DNA of 64,000 nucleotides from Psychrobacter coccoides (GTDB taxonomy: Bacteria; Pseudomonadota; Gammaproteobacteria; Pseudomonadales; Moraxellaceae), in NCBI RefSeq assembly GCF_017498085.1, contig NZ_JAGBKM010000002.1:1-64000 (forward strand), given 5' to 3'. The notes under the pieces were generated by a model, which saw only the letters and a program-made list of their open reading frames with translations, was not told where the DNA came from and made no database searches. Of this stretch, positions 38,262 through 49,700 are shown in pieces. Positions within the stretch are counted from its first letter, which is position 1, and each line of letters begins with the position of its first letter. Made by a program: the position numbers and the translations under genes.

Positions 38262-39041
38262 ATGAGTCAGATCCACCCTACAGCGCTGGTTTCACCGTCT
38301 GCTACGATTGATGAAACCGCAGTTATCGGGCCGTATTGTATCGTCGGTGATGAGGTAACGATAGGCGCTCATACCATCTTGCATCGACATGTTGTAGTGA
38401 CGAGATTGACTCGTATCGGCAGTCATAATCAGATTTATCAGTTTGCGAGTATTGGTGAAGATCCGCAAGACTTAAAGTATGCTGGTGAGCGAACTTGGCT
38501 TGAGATTGGCGATTACAATAATATTCGTGAGGCTTGTAGCTTGCACCGAGGTACAGCGCAAGATGAAGGCATAACCAAGATTGGCAGCCATAATTTATTG
38601 ATGGTGAATACCCATGTCGCTCATGATTGTGTGATTGGTGATCACAACGTTGTGGCGAATAACGTTGGTATTGCAGGCCATGTCATCATAGGTGATCACA
38701 CTATTATCGGAGGCAACTCAGGTATTCATCAGTTTTGCCGAGTAGATGACTATAGCCTAGTCGGGGGTGCCAGCTTAATCTTAAAAGATGTCGCAGCCTT
38801 CACTATGGTGTCAGGTAATCCGGCCAGTGCACATGGTCTAAACACCGAAGGCATGCGCCGTAAGGATTGGTCGAAGCATACTATTGATGTCTTACGACAG
38901 GCTTACCGAGCCGTATTTAGAATGGGGCTGACAAAAGCGCAAGCACTTGAAGTGCTACAGCAAGAAATGCTGCCTAAAGAGCCAAAAATCCAGTTGTTGA
39001 TTGATTCTTTACAAAACAGTCAACGTGGGGTAGTACGCTAA
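38262..39041 (+). CDS. lpxA: UDP-N-acetylglucosamine O-acyltransferase LpxA
   Basis: LpxA does the first step of lipid A synthesis, moving a 3-hydroxyacyl chain from ACP to UDP-GlcNAc. The 259-residue protein begins with MSQIHPTALVSP and is a hexapeptide beta-helix followed by a helical C-terminal domain (about 190-259). The catalytic histidine lies in NTHVAHDCVIGD. AAGG is 8 bp before ATG 38262; the frame runs back to 38232 without a better site. No lpxB follows; a transporter gene comes next. Confidence 0.96.
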   Translation: MSQIHPTALVSPSATIDETAVIGPYCIVGDEVTIGAHTILHRHVVVTRLTRIGSHNQIYQFASIGEDPQDLKYAGERTWLEIGDYNNIREACSLHRGTAQDEGITKIGSHNLLMVNTHVAHDCVIGDHNVVANNVGIAGHVIIGDHTIIGGNSGIHQFCRVDDYSLVGGASLILKDVAAFTMVSGNPASAHGLNTEGMRRKDWSKHTIDVLRQAYRAVFRMGLTKAQALEVLQQEMLPKEPKIQLLIDSLQNSQRGVVR

Positions 39042-39114
39042 AGTATGCCTGTAGATATGGTAGGGCGGCTTTATTTAAAGCTTAGCTCGTTGTCAATATC
39101 TGTCGTTTTTTATT

Positions 39115-39142
39115 AAGCCATAACGAATTGTTATGGCTTTTT
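39115..39142 (+). terminator. Terminator after lpxA
   Basis: AAGCCATAAC (39115-39124) pairs with GTTATGGCTT (39130-39139), with TTTTT at the end. It closes the rseP-to-lpxA gene run. The stretch from here to 39335 shows no gene. Confidence 0.85.
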
Positions 39143-39335
39143 GTGTTTATGACTACTTGACTTTTTAAGTCGCTTAGCAGAAACTTAGCGTCTACGATAT
39201 TGTAAACAATTCTTTCGTAATGTTGCTGAGCGCGTCACATTGATGCGTAATTTAAATAGCCTATGATTGATGATGCTATTTAAGATAATCAGGGATGATT
39301 ATAGACAATATTAAATAAAGCACGAGGACAAAAAA

Positions 39336-40688
39336 ATGGCTAGCAATAAACAAGAACATGCACAGTGGGGCTCAAGCTTTGGCTTTGTGCTTGCAGCAGT
39401 AGGGTCGGCAGTCGGCTTAGGGAATATTTGGAAGTTCCCATATATGGTCGGTGAAAGTGGGGGTTCCGCTTTTGTTATTGCTTATCTCTTCTGTATTGCA
39501 CTGGTTGGTTTTCCAATACTGGTCGCAGAGTGGTTAATCGGTCGCCGTGGACAAAAAAACCCTGTAAACAGTTATGCCGATGTCGCAGCCAGTGAAGGAA
39601 AGTCAAGAAGTTGGGGCATCGTTGGTGCTTCTGGTATCTTAGGCGGTTTTTTAATCCTCTCCTTTTATAGTGTGATTGGTGGTTGGGCGCTGAATTATAT
39701 TACTAAAGTTGGAGCCGGGAGTTTTTCAGGTCAAGGTAGTGACTCTGTCGCTGCAACTTTTGATGCCATGCTCGCATCAGCTGGCACCTTAACCATTTGG
39801 CATACTGTCTTTATGATTATTACGGCCATTATTGTGGGTATCGGTGTGACAAGTGGTATCGAAAAAACCGCCAAAATTTTAATGCCATTATTGGGTCTTA
39901 TTTTATTTGTTATTGTGGGTTACAACGTTGTCAATGGTGGCTTCGGTCAGGCTGTTGCTTATTTATTTGCCCCAGATCTTAGTAAATTAACTGCTGATGT
40001 GATGCTTGCCGCACTAGGTCACGCATTCTTTACGCTCTCTATCGGTATGGGTATTATGGTCGCTTACGGCTCATATTTGGGTCGTGAGGTGAATCTGCTA
40101 AAGACGGCACGCACCGTTGTAATTTTAGACACAGTGATTGCGTTGGCAGCCGGCCTCGCTATCTTCCCGATTATCTTTAGTAATGGTCTTGATCCTGCTG
40201 CAGGCCCAGGTCTTATTTTTGTGAGCTTACCGATAGCCTTTGGCAGCATGGGTGCAGGTACTGTTATTGGTACGCTGTTCTTCTTGTTGATTACCTTTGC
40301 AGCCATTACCTCATCGATCTCTTTACTTGAGCCTACCGTTGAGTTTTTAGAAGAGCGCACGCCGATGAGCCGAACGGTTTCAACGATTACAGCCAGTATT
40401 GTTATTTGGCTGCTTGGTATTGCTGCATTGCTATCATTCAATTTATGGAGCGACTTTACCATTATGGGTAATGGTATCTTCGATGCCTTAGATAAGCTCA
40501 CCAGTAAGTTTATTCTACCATTGACTGGACTGGCCGCCATTATCTTCCTTGCTTGGAAAATGGACCAACGCAGTATCCAAGAAGAGCTTGGATTGTCTGA
40601 CGGTAGTTGGCAGATCTGGCAGATTATCGCTAAGTTTGTTGCGCCAATTGCAGTAGTCGTCGTCTTTATTACCACACTAATGAGCTAA
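39336..40688 (+). CDS. Sodium-dependent transporter, SNF/neurotransmitter symporter family
   Basis: A 450-residue inner-membrane protein of the neurotransmitter:sodium symporter family (LeuT fold). The first helix carries the diagnostic GSAVGLGNIWKFPYM (about 26-40), which lines the sodium and substrate sites, followed by GGSAFVIAYL. Eleven or twelve membrane segments are predicted, ending PIAVVVVFITTLMS. Bacterial members mostly take up amino acids; the substrate cannot be told from sequence. GAGGA precedes the ATG. It stands alone, with a terminator on each side. Confidence 0.92.
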   Translation: MASNKQEHAQWGSSFGFVLAAVGSAVGLGNIWKFPYMVGESGGSAFVIAYLFCIALVGFPILVAEWLIGRRGQKNPVNSYADVAASEGKSRSWGIVGASGILGGFLILSFYSVIGGWALNYITKVGAGSFSGQGSDSVAATFDAMLASAGTLTIWHTVFMIITAIIVGIGVTSGIEKTAKILMPLLGLILFVIVGYNVVNGGFGQAVAYLFAPDLSKLTADVMLAALGHAFFTLSIGMGIMVAYGSYLGREVNLLKTARTVVILDTVIALAAGLAIFPIIFSNGLDPAAGPGLIFVSLPIAFGSMGAGTVIGTLFFLLITFAAITSSISLLEPTVEFLEERTPMSRTVSTITASIVIWLLGIAALLSFNLWSDFTIMGNGIFDALDKLTSKFILPLTGLAAIIFLAWKMDQRSIQEELGLSDGSWQIWQIIAKFVAPIAVVVVFITTLMS

Positions 40689-40746
40689 TATAGACATCTA
40701 TCAATAGCAGCTGACTGCTTAGTTCTAAAAATTAATAGATAATAAA

Positions 40747-40777
40747 GAGGGCTTAAGATGATTCTTAAGCCCTTTTT
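40747..40777 (+). terminator. Terminator after the symporter gene
   Basis: AGGGCTTAAGA (40747-40757) pairs with TCTTAAGCCCT (40762-40772), followed by TTTT. It lies just before the convergent tgt gene. Confidence 0.9.
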
Positions 40778-40826
40778 GGATTTTATCTAACTTGTATGTG
40801 AACCTGTGAGTCGATGTTGAAAGCGA

Positions 40827-42089
<1,263 letters not shown>

Positions 42090-42097
42090 TTAAAACT

Positions 42098-42126
42098 AAA
42101 AAAGACAGCATATGCTGTCTTTTTTG
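42098..42126 (-). terminator. Bidirectional terminator after asd
   Basis: GACAGCATATGCTGTC is a perfect palindrome flanked by AAAAAA on the left and TTTTTT on the right (42098-42126), so it works on both strands. It ends the asd transcript 20 bp past the stop. Confidence 0.9.
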
Positions 42127-42146
42127 AGTCAAACGATAGTAAGCCG

Positions 42147-43280
42147 TTAGCTGTTTTGCTCACGGATGATATTTAGCATACGACGTAGCGGCTCGGCTGC
42201 ACCCCATAATAGCTGATCGCCAACGGTAAACGCTCCTAAATACTCAGGTCCCATATTGAGCTTACGTAAGCGACCAAGCGCAACGGTCAATGTGCCTGTG
42301 ACTGCCACTGGCGTTAAACGGTTCATAGTGGCTTCTTTATCGTCTTCGACCAAGTCTAACCATTTATTACCGCTGTTTTTTAGTGCCGCTTCGATTTCTT
42401 CTAGCGGAATGTCTTTTTTTAGCTTGATGGTTAAGCCTTGTGCGTGACAGCGCATCGCCCCAATACGGACACACATACCGTCGATAGGGATATTGTTTTC
42501 AGCGCTATTGCCAAGAATTTTATTGGTTTCAACGCCGCCTTTCCACTCCTCTCTTGACTGCTTGTTTTCTAGCTGGGCGTCGATATAGGGAATCAAGCTG
42601 CCAGCCAAAGGTACACCAAAGTACTGTTTAGGGAAATCATCTGAGCGCTGAGTTTGAGCGATCTTTTTATCAATATCTAGTATTGCACTGGCAGGATCGG
42701 CAAGCTCATCTGCTACCGCATCACGGAGCACGCCCATACCCTCGATAAGCTCACGCATATTATTAGCACCAGAGCCGCTTGCCGCTTGATAGGTCATAGC
42801 ACTGACCCACTCCACCCAGCCTTTATTAAACAGCTCACCAATCGCCATCATCATGAGGGACACTGTGCAGTTGCCACCAACAAAGTCTTTTTTGCCATTG
42901 GCTAAAGCGTCATCAATGACGTGACGGTTAACCGGGTCTAGAATGATGATACTGTCATCTTCCATACGCAGGGTGCTTGCCGCATCAATCCAGTAACCGT
43001 CCCAACCAGTATCACGTAATGGCTGGTGCACTTTAGAGGTGTAGTCGCCACCTTGACAGGTAATAATCACATCACAAGCAGCGAGTGCCTTGATATCATG
43101 AGCGTCCTTCAGTTGGCTGGCTTTTATACCATCGAATTTTGGCGCATCGCCGCCTGCATTACTGGTTGAAAAAAACACAGGTGTGATACCATCGAAGTCT
43201 TTTTCTGCCCGCATACGCTCAATGAGTACTGAGCCTACCATTCCGCGCCAACCTACCAAACCTACTGTAACATTACTCAT
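42147..43280 (-). CDS. asd: Aspartate-semialdehyde dehydrogenase
   Basis: Asd reduces aspartyl phosphate to aspartate semialdehyde for lysine, methionine, threonine and diaminopimelate. The 377-residue protein has the NADP-binding [13 protein letters not shown] at the N-terminus, the catalytic cysteine in [10 protein letters not shown] (about 138), the [11 protein letters not shown] segment, and [12 protein letters not shown] with the conserved histidine. The form is the gammaproteobacterial (E. coli-like) type. It is a single gene with its own terminator. Confidence 0.97.
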   Translation of the reverse strand: MSNVTVGLVGWRGMVGSVLIERMRAEKDFDGITPVFFSTSNAGGDAPKFDGIKASQLKDAHDIKALAACDVIITCQGGDYTSKVHQPLRDTGWDGYWIDAASTLRMEDDSIIILDPVNRHVIDDALANGKKDFVGGNCTVSLMMMAIGELFNKGWVEWVSAMTYQAASGSGANNMRELIEGMGVLRDAVADELADPASAILDIDKKIAQTQRSDDFPKQYFGVPLAGSLIPYIDAQLENKQSREEWKGGVETNKILGNSAENNIPIDGMCVRIGAMRCHAQGLTIKLKKDIPLEEIEAALKNSGNKWLDLVEDDKEATMNRLTPVAVTGTLTVALGRLRKLNMGPEYLGAFTVGDQLLWGAAEPLRRMLNIIREQNS

Positions 43281-43654
43281 GAAACTTAATCCTTTTTACA
43301 ATTAATTGTAGCATCGCCAACCGATAACAATGCCGTGAATGACCCGAAAAAGCAAGGGGTTTTAGACGGTTTTGTCTGTTTTTATCCGACTATTAATGAT
43401 ACTAATCATAACTTTAGGTTATTTTTACGAATATTCATGCCAATCATCAAGTATATTGATGGTATTGCATCTGACGTTAGACAGTATATCCATACAAGTT
43501 GCTTTGTATAATGAGCATTAGGCACAAATCATACAAAGTGTTAAGGTAAAGTATTGTTTTCGGATAGGGTAATATACTTTATAAGAGTGACTCAAACTCG
43601 AGTTTCCACAGCGATTGGATCTAGTATCTACTTAATAAATGGTTAATAAAATTT
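43281..43654. other. 374-bp divergent intergenic region between asd and the EEP gene
   Basis: No gene seen. It contains a palindrome ACAATTAATTGT near the asd start and an 8-bp inverted repeat CTTTGTAT (43502-43509) / ATACAAAG (43531-43538) with TATAAT overlapping the first arm. These could be control elements, but nothing identifies the factor. Confidence 0.4.
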
Positions 43655-44779
43655 ATGGATATATCTTTACTATTTTATGGTATGCAATTATTAGCAGGAT
43701 TTATTACCTTTGTTACCGTTTGGGGGTGGTTGCCTCTAGATTATTGGTGGGTACGTGTTGTTGATTTTCCACGTATTCAAATTATGGTGCTCGGGGTGAT
43801 AGCTTGGTTAGGTATGCTAAGTTTTTTTTCACAGTGGCAAATGGTGCAGTGGGTCTTATTTATAGCTTTGAACATCACTTTGATATTTCAGCTAAGAATG
43901 GTACTGCCTTATACCAAGCTGTGGAAAAAAGAAGTCCAAACAGCGAAAAAAAAGTCTAAAGCAGAGGCCTATCAATTAAAAATCATGGTCTCAAACGTGT
44001 TAACCCCCAATGATGAGACTCATAAATTGGTTGATTTAATCCAGCAAAAGCAGCCTGATATCTTAATCACGCTTGAATCAGATGAAAAATGGCAGAATGC
44101 GCTAAATGAAATTGAACCAGACTATCCCTATACGGTTAAGGTGCCATTGGATAACCTTTATGGTATGCATTTATATTCAAAACTTGAATTGATAGATCCT
44201 ACAGTTAAATATCTAATGATTGATGATATACCCTCTATTCATACTCAGCTACGCTTGGAAAATGGCCGTGTGATTTGGTTGTATTGTTTGCACCCAATGC
44301 CGCCAAGTCCGACCGAGGCAGACAAGTCGACCACGCGAGATGCTGAGCTGCTGATGGTTGGGCGTCATATTAAAGAACAAGGTCAAACGGCGATACTAGC
44401 AGGAGACCTTAATGATGTCGCATGGTCAAAGACGACCCGCCGTTTTCAGCGCATCTCGGGCCTATTAGATCCTCGTGTGGGTAGGCATTTTATCAATACT
44501 TTTCATGTTGATTATCCGTTTTTACGCTGGGCTCTGGACCATCTGTTTCATAGTGCTTGTTTTACTGTAGTCGACATTGAGCGCTTGCCATCTATTGGCT
44601 CTGATCATTTTCCTGTACTAACTACTTTACAATATGAGCCAGAAGAGGCGAGTACACAGGCAGAAAATGCGCCTACGCCACAGTCAGAGGATTTTGCAGA
44701 AACTGAGAAAAAGATTCAAGAAGGAGAGAAAGAAGGGAATAAAGTCTCAAAGGAGCACGCAAAGGAGCAGCGGTCTTAG
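43655..44779 (+). CDS. Membrane-anchored endonuclease/exonuclease/phosphatase-family protein
   Basis: A 374-residue protein with three N-terminal membrane segments (about 5-25, 35-58 and 62-80) and then an EEP (DNase I-like) domain from about 105 to 330. Catalytic marks are weakly spaced but present: LESDEKW for the metal-binding Glu, LHPMPPSP, AGDLNDVAWS, LDHLFHS and the terminal GSDHFPV. The last 45 residues are charged (Glu, Lys, Gln) and likely disordered. Such proteins are widespread in proteobacteria and the substrate is unknown. The domain should face the periplasm or cytoplasm depending on topology. No good ribosome site is visible at the ATG. Confidence 0.85.
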   Translation: MDISLLFYGMQLLAGFITFVTVWGWLPLDYWWVRVVDFPRIQIMVLGVIAWLGMLSFFSQWQMVQWVLFIALNITLIFQLRMVLPYTKLWKKEVQTAKKKSKAEAYQLKIMVSNVLTPNDETHKLVDLIQQKQPDILITLESDEKWQNALNEIEPDYPYTVKVPLDNLYGMHLYSKLELIDPTVKYLMIDDIPSIHTQLRLENGRVIWLYCLHPMPPSPTEADKSTTRDAELLMVGRHIKEQGQTAILAGDLNDVAWSKTTRRFQRISGLLDPRVGRHFINTFHVDYPFLRWALDHLFHSACFTVVDIERLPSIGSDHFPVLTTLQYEPEEASTQAENAPTPQSEDFAETEKKIQEGEKEGNKVSKEHAKEQRS

Positions 44780-44910
44780 CAATAACTGATTAAGGCGTGT
44801 TGGACATTCGAGCGCATGTAAGAGCCTAGGTAATAGTGTAAGCAAAAGCGTACAAACAATCATGCTTTTGGCGTCTATCTACCCAATTGGGTTCAGCATA
44901 TAATAGCATC

Positions 44911-45083
44911 ATCAACACAAGGATAGGCATGGATGCAGTGTTGAAACAGCCCTAACAGTACAGGTCAGCCCACTGTATGATAGGCTGTTGTTTATGACTT
45001 AGGATAAGTCGTCATGGAAGAAATAATAACAATAATATGCAGCGCCCTAAACCCGAACCAATCGCCCTAGGTTCGGGTTTTTA
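44911..45083 (+). ncRNA. Candidate small structured RNA or orphan leader
   Basis: TATAAT at 44899-44904 is followed by about 170 bases with stacked inverted repeats: AACAGCC (44945-44951) with GGCTGTT near 44983, then ATGACTT/AAGTC.TCAT around 44995-45016, and a strong terminator (45049-45083). No gene on the plus strand follows. The -35 box is poor. I do not recognise a known RNA family; it is not the signal-recognition RNA, as the GGAAGGAAGC tetraloop region is missing. Confidence 0.3.
45049..45083 (+). terminator. Rho-independent terminator without an obvious upstream gene
   Basis: AAACCCGAACC (45049-45059) pairs with GGTTCGGGTTT (45070-45080), followed by further Ts. It lies 270 bp after the EEP gene stop, so it ends either a long EEP transcript or the candidate RNA. 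Confidence 0.85.
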
Positions 45084-45114
45084 TTTGTCTGCTGCTTTCA
45101 TTTTCAAGTGACAT

Positions 45115-45145
45115 AAAAAAAGACACGCCACTGCGTGTCTTTTTT
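45115..45145 (-). terminator. Bidirectional terminator after surA
   Basis: GACACGC (45122-45128) pairs with GCGTGTC (45133-45139), flanked by seven As on the left and six Ts on the right, so it acts on both strands. On the minus strand it ends the lptD-surA transcript. Confidence 0.9.
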
Positions 45146-45180
45146 ATATTCGATAGAGGTTATGATAGGCGTAATAGCGC

Positions 45181-46584
45181 TTAAGGTGCTAATACCTGAA
45201 TATAAGCACTGGCTTGTAACTCTTGTAACCAGTCTTCTTGAGCTTGCGGTGCTAAACGTTGATACAGTGCTTGGCGGGCCATATTGCGACGATACTGGTC
45301 ACTGACATCATGTTGACGTTGACCCTCAACTTTGAGAATGTGCCATCCAAACTGGGTTTTGAACGGTGCAGAATAGTCGCCGACGCTGGTGTTTTTCATT
45401 ACAGCTTCAAAGGGTGCAACCATATCATCTTCGCTGACCCATTCAAGATCGCCGCCACGGCCTGCAGAGCCTGGATCGTCAGAGTAGGTGGCTGCTAAAT
45501 CTGCAAAGTCAGCCCCTTGACGCAGCTGTTCGTACAGGTCATTAATCTTTTGCTCAGCGAGCGCATCTGTTTGTAGCTCATCAACTTTTACCAAGATATG
45601 ACGGGTATGCCACTGCGGGATAATCATCGTGTCGCTGGTTTTTTTATCGGCAAGTTTGATCACATCAATACCTTCAGGAGTAATGAGCGGCTCACTAACT
45701 GCGCCAATATCAAGCTTGGTTATCTCAGTTGATAGCTCAGTAGGTAGGGCAGCAGCTCTGTGAAAACCCATATCGCCCCCCTGTAGAGCTATGGGATAAT
45801 CACCTTGAGAGTCATTCATGGCCATTTCAACATCTATATTAGGTGTCTGTAGGCGGGTACGTAATCTTTGAGCGACTGCCAATGCTTCGCTACGCTGAGC
45901 TGCCGACAGACGATTATAGTCATCTACATAAGGCACACGAACGTGGATGGTTTGGTATTCACTTTGATTAAGGCGTTTGGCTTCTGGAGAGGCCAAAAAG
46001 GCGTCGATATCTTGCTCGCTGATGCGCACACGATTGGCGATTTGACGTTGCTGTAAAGCTTGAATGGCCGCATCTTCAATGAGTTTTTTGCGTAAATTTG
46101 CATAGCTGCCCGCTTGCGCACTATCTAAGCGCTGCTGTAAGGTCGCAATACTGTCTAGCCCCTCAGCTTGTGCAATTTGTGCCAGCCTTTGATTGATAGC
46201 GGCTTCATCAGGCTTGAGTCCCATCCTGTTGACCAATGACAATTGTAGCTCGCGTAAAATAAGCGCATTTAACACTTCAGACTGCAGTTGAGCTGGGTTA
46301 GTAATTGGCTCTCCTGCAGCTTGTGCACGTGCTTGGCTTTGTGCCATAGCCGCCGCCAAATCACTCTTTAAAATGGCGTTGTCATTGACTAGTGCTATGA
46401 TACCATCGGCGCTGTTCGCTGGCGTCAACCGAGTGCTATTGGTTTGGTTGGCAGCAGGACTCATGTCGTTTTGAGCCTGTGTAGACGTCGCTGCATTCAC
46501 ACTCAAGCTAAGTGCTATACCTGCACTCATGCTCATAGAAACTAATACAGCACGGCTGGCTTGTCGTAAAGAAAAAACTCTCAT
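45181..46584 (-). CDS. surA: Periplasmic chaperone/peptidyl-prolyl isomerase SurA
   Basis: SurA escorts outer-membrane proteins, including LptD, to BamA. The 467-residue protein has a signal peptide (about 1-32, cut after VNAA), an N-terminal chaperone domain, a first parvulin-like domain (about 205-310) and a more typical second one (about 325-430: WHTRHILVKVDE, FADLAATYSDDPGSAGRGGDL, FGWHILKVEG). I chose the ATG at 46584 (MRVFSLRQ) because GAGGAG lies 5 bp upstream; the frame runs back to 46650 with three other ATGs. E. coli SurA is 428 residues. It follows lptD by about 185 bp on the same strand. Confidence 0.94.
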   Translation of the reverse strand: MRVFSLRQASRAVLVSMSMSAGIALSLSVNAATSTQAQNDMSPAANQTNSTRLTPANSADGIIALVNDNAILKSDLAAAMAQSQARAQAAGEPITNPAQLQSEVLNALILRELQLSLVNRMGLKPDEAAINQRLAQIAQAEGLDSIATLQQRLDSAQAGSYANLRKKLIEDAAIQALQQRQIANRVRISEQDIDAFLASPEAKRLNQSEYQTIHVRVPYVDDYNRLSAAQRSEALAVAQRLRTRLQTPNIDVEMAMNDSQGDYPIALQGGDMGFHRAAALPTELSTEITKLDIGAVSEPLITPEGIDVIKLADKKTSDTMIIPQWHTRHILVKVDELQTDALAEQKINDLYEQLRQGADFADLAATYSDDPGSAGRGGDLEWVSEDDMVAPFEAVMKNTSVGDYSAPFKTQFGWHILKVEGQRQHDVSDQYRRNMARQALYQRLAPQAQEDWLQELQASAYIQVLAP

Positions 46585-46768
46585 GATGCTCCTCATCAAT
46601 GTCATCGCATTGGATGGCGTTTGGTCAATGTTATCCATAATATTATGCATGACTTTATGGTAAGTAATCAGCTATTAAATAGTCTGACCCATCATACTTT
46701 TGCATGGTTGTTCGCTAAGCTTTGACAATATAGCTTACTTAAAATTGAGCTGATCACTTGAAAAATGG

Positions 46769-49700
46769 CTATTCATCCTTCCAAGCGGTCTGTACCGGCT
46801 CAAACCCCAGTACCTTGTCTGTTAGCAGTCTGGTTAGGCGGCTATTATTACTGCCCAAGCCATTTAATCTAATTTCGGCCATAATCGCCTGCGTTGGCTT
46901 GTTTCTAGTATTCAGGTCATTATAATAACGTCGACCATAAACAGCAAAACCGAAGCAACAATCTTCGTAATCGACGCCAACTAGGGCATCAAGCATTTTA
47001 TCACTGTTATAGTCGTACTGTCCCTGTGCCAGTACGCGCCAGTTATTGTCAAAGGGGAATATCGCCGAGGCAGTAAATGCAGACAGTGGCAGCTGATTGG
47101 TGTTGTCATCACGCATACGTTTGACAAAACCGACATTAAATAGGCTGTTGTCAGATGGCTGATAGCGTATCTCAGTAGTGACATAATTCAGGTCATAGCT
47201 GTTGGTCAGTGCACCACTCACATCGAACCAAACGTTATTGTAGGGCTGTGTGCTAGCGTCCCATACCATCCCTGATGACGAGCTGTTAAACACAGATTGC
47301 TGATCATCGAGAGTGACACGCCCATCATCGATATAAAACTGCTCTGCAATGCTAGCATCAAAACGTGTCACACCCGTTGCATCGATGTAACGATAATTAA
47401 CACCTGGCGTAATGGCGTGCAAATCTTGCAAACGGTCATGCCCCAAAAACCAGCTGTCTGAATAAAGCTGCTCATAATTGATAGAGGCAATGCGAGTATT
47501 AAAGTTAGGAAGCTCGTTTTGATCTTCATATGGAGAGTAGATGTATTTGAGTCTTGGACTGAGGATTTGATAGCCGCCCATGGTGTCATCAAATGCGCCA
47601 AATGGTGAGCCACTCTTATATAGATTTAGACCTGCATCGATACTGGCCTGTGGCACAAAAACGGACTGACTGCCATCTTCTTTACTCAGCGAGTTGTCAG
47701 CCAGACTGTCTTGGTCATATGAAGTATATAAGTGCTGTAAGCTGACTTTAGGCTTTATATATCCCCACGAAGACTCAAGAGGGTAGCTGGTACTGAGTTT
47801 ATTATAGACGCGTACACCACTTTTTTCTGCTTCTGAACCGTCATCAATAGATTTCTTAAAATAAGCGGAGTCATGGACGCCCGTGATATCGAAGTTTTTT
47901 AGCCAAGGCAACCGATAGTTAAGCTCCAGCTGAGGCAAGCGAGAATACGGTTTGTCTTTATCCTCCAAAGGCTCACCTGTACTAAGAAGCCCGTCAAGGG
48001 TCTGGAAGGTTTCAACCTTAAGGCCACCTGTGATGTAGTCATTGTAATAGTTTAGGCGGGCTCGTCTGGGTAAGTTCAGCGTCGTATCCGATAAACCAAG
48101 CGTATCAAAATCATCGAGATAGCTGGCATCAGAGACATAGCTATATTTAGCATCCGCACTTAACCGTGGTATATATTTGGATGACCAATAATGATCGTAG
48201 AATAAGCTGCTTCGATCTTCGTCGTCATATTGTCTGTCATTTGGTAAGTATGAGCCTGTCAGTATTCCTTCGCCATAATTTTCGGTTAAGTAGCGAAACT
48301 CACCTGAGAGCATAGGATTGCGATTGGTATAGAGGTGTGTGTTTAATGTCGCATCATAGTTGGGGGCTAAATTAAAGTAATAGGGAATATCAAGCTCCAG
48401 ACCACTTTCGCTATCAATACTAGCACTGGGTAATAAAAACCCACTGCTGCGACGACTATCAATGGGAAAGTTAAAATAAGGCAAATAAAACACAGGAACG
48501 TCAGCAATGCTAAAGGTTGTGTCGTAAGCCTTACCACGGCCAGTATCCATATCTAAATCAATGCTTTTGGCATCAAACTGCCATTTGCGATTGGTCGGCG
48601 GGCAAGTGCTAAACATCACGTCATCAAGCTCATACTCGCTCTCATTAGGACGATTTAAACGCTTAGCATAACCATGGGATTGTAATGGCACACTCGCAAA
48701 AGCCACGCCGTAAGCCGTGCTTTGTCCAGATTCCGTGCTATAAGCCAGACTATCTGCTACCCCAATAAGTCCTCCTTGAGCCGCTTTTTCAGTCAGAGAA
48801 GCGCTATGGTCTTGACTGAACACTGCCGCCGTCTGACTATGCCCAATCGCCTGATCGGTGAACATCACTTCGCCTTGTGCACCAGCGATGCCATTGGTCA
48901 AATCCAGTACGATTTTATCAGCTTCGATATGCTGAGTGCCTTGGTTTAATATGACATTGCCTGAAAGCTCAGCGTAATCTACATTGTCGTAATAGCCATA
49001 ATCAGACTCTGCAAATAAAGGTGCTTGGCTATTATCATCAACATTACCGCTTGACGATATATCCTGCTGTCCCTTGGTTGTCTGATAGCCAGCTTCATGT
49101 GCCGCACGCTGATAGTTCGGGTTACGCTGAGGGTAGACCCAGCGGCCTTCACAGCGCTGAGAGCTATCCACACTATGAGAAAACAAGTCTAAGTTAGTGC
49201 CACGTTTATTAATGCGCTGACTGTTAGTGAGCGCTAGGTCCGTAGCGGTTAGATTATGGTCTAATGAAGGCGCTGTATCGATTACAGTCTCTTGAGTCTG
49301 TGCTGATGAGGAGGTATCGCTATCTGGCGTCAGCTCATAAAACTCTGCCAGACGCATCAGGCTTTCTTGTATGCTTTCATCACTAACATCAAGGCGACTG
49401 TTATCAATCGCAGGATCTGTGGTTTTACTATATTGAGCACGGGTCAAGCTATGGTCTGAGTCACTCACATCATTGGCAGAAGTATGGTTCAAACTGCCTG
49501 TTTCGATATTTTCTGCTTCAATATTTTTCGTTTCGACACTTGCAACATCAGTATCCTGAACTGTCGTGGCATAGGTAGGGGTATCAAGATGCTGAGGCGT
49601 AGTCTGATAGTCTGTACTTGGGTCATCAAGGCGATCTAGCGTTATGTCTTGGTCTAAGCTTGGTTCTACCGGCTTTGCTGTGGTGGTATGATCCTTAGCC

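Noticed and set aside
40064-40675. 203-codon minus-strand frame opposite the symporter gene
   Set aside because: The symporter is clearly coding on the plus strand with family motifs; the opposite frame has no known domain and lies wholly inside it.
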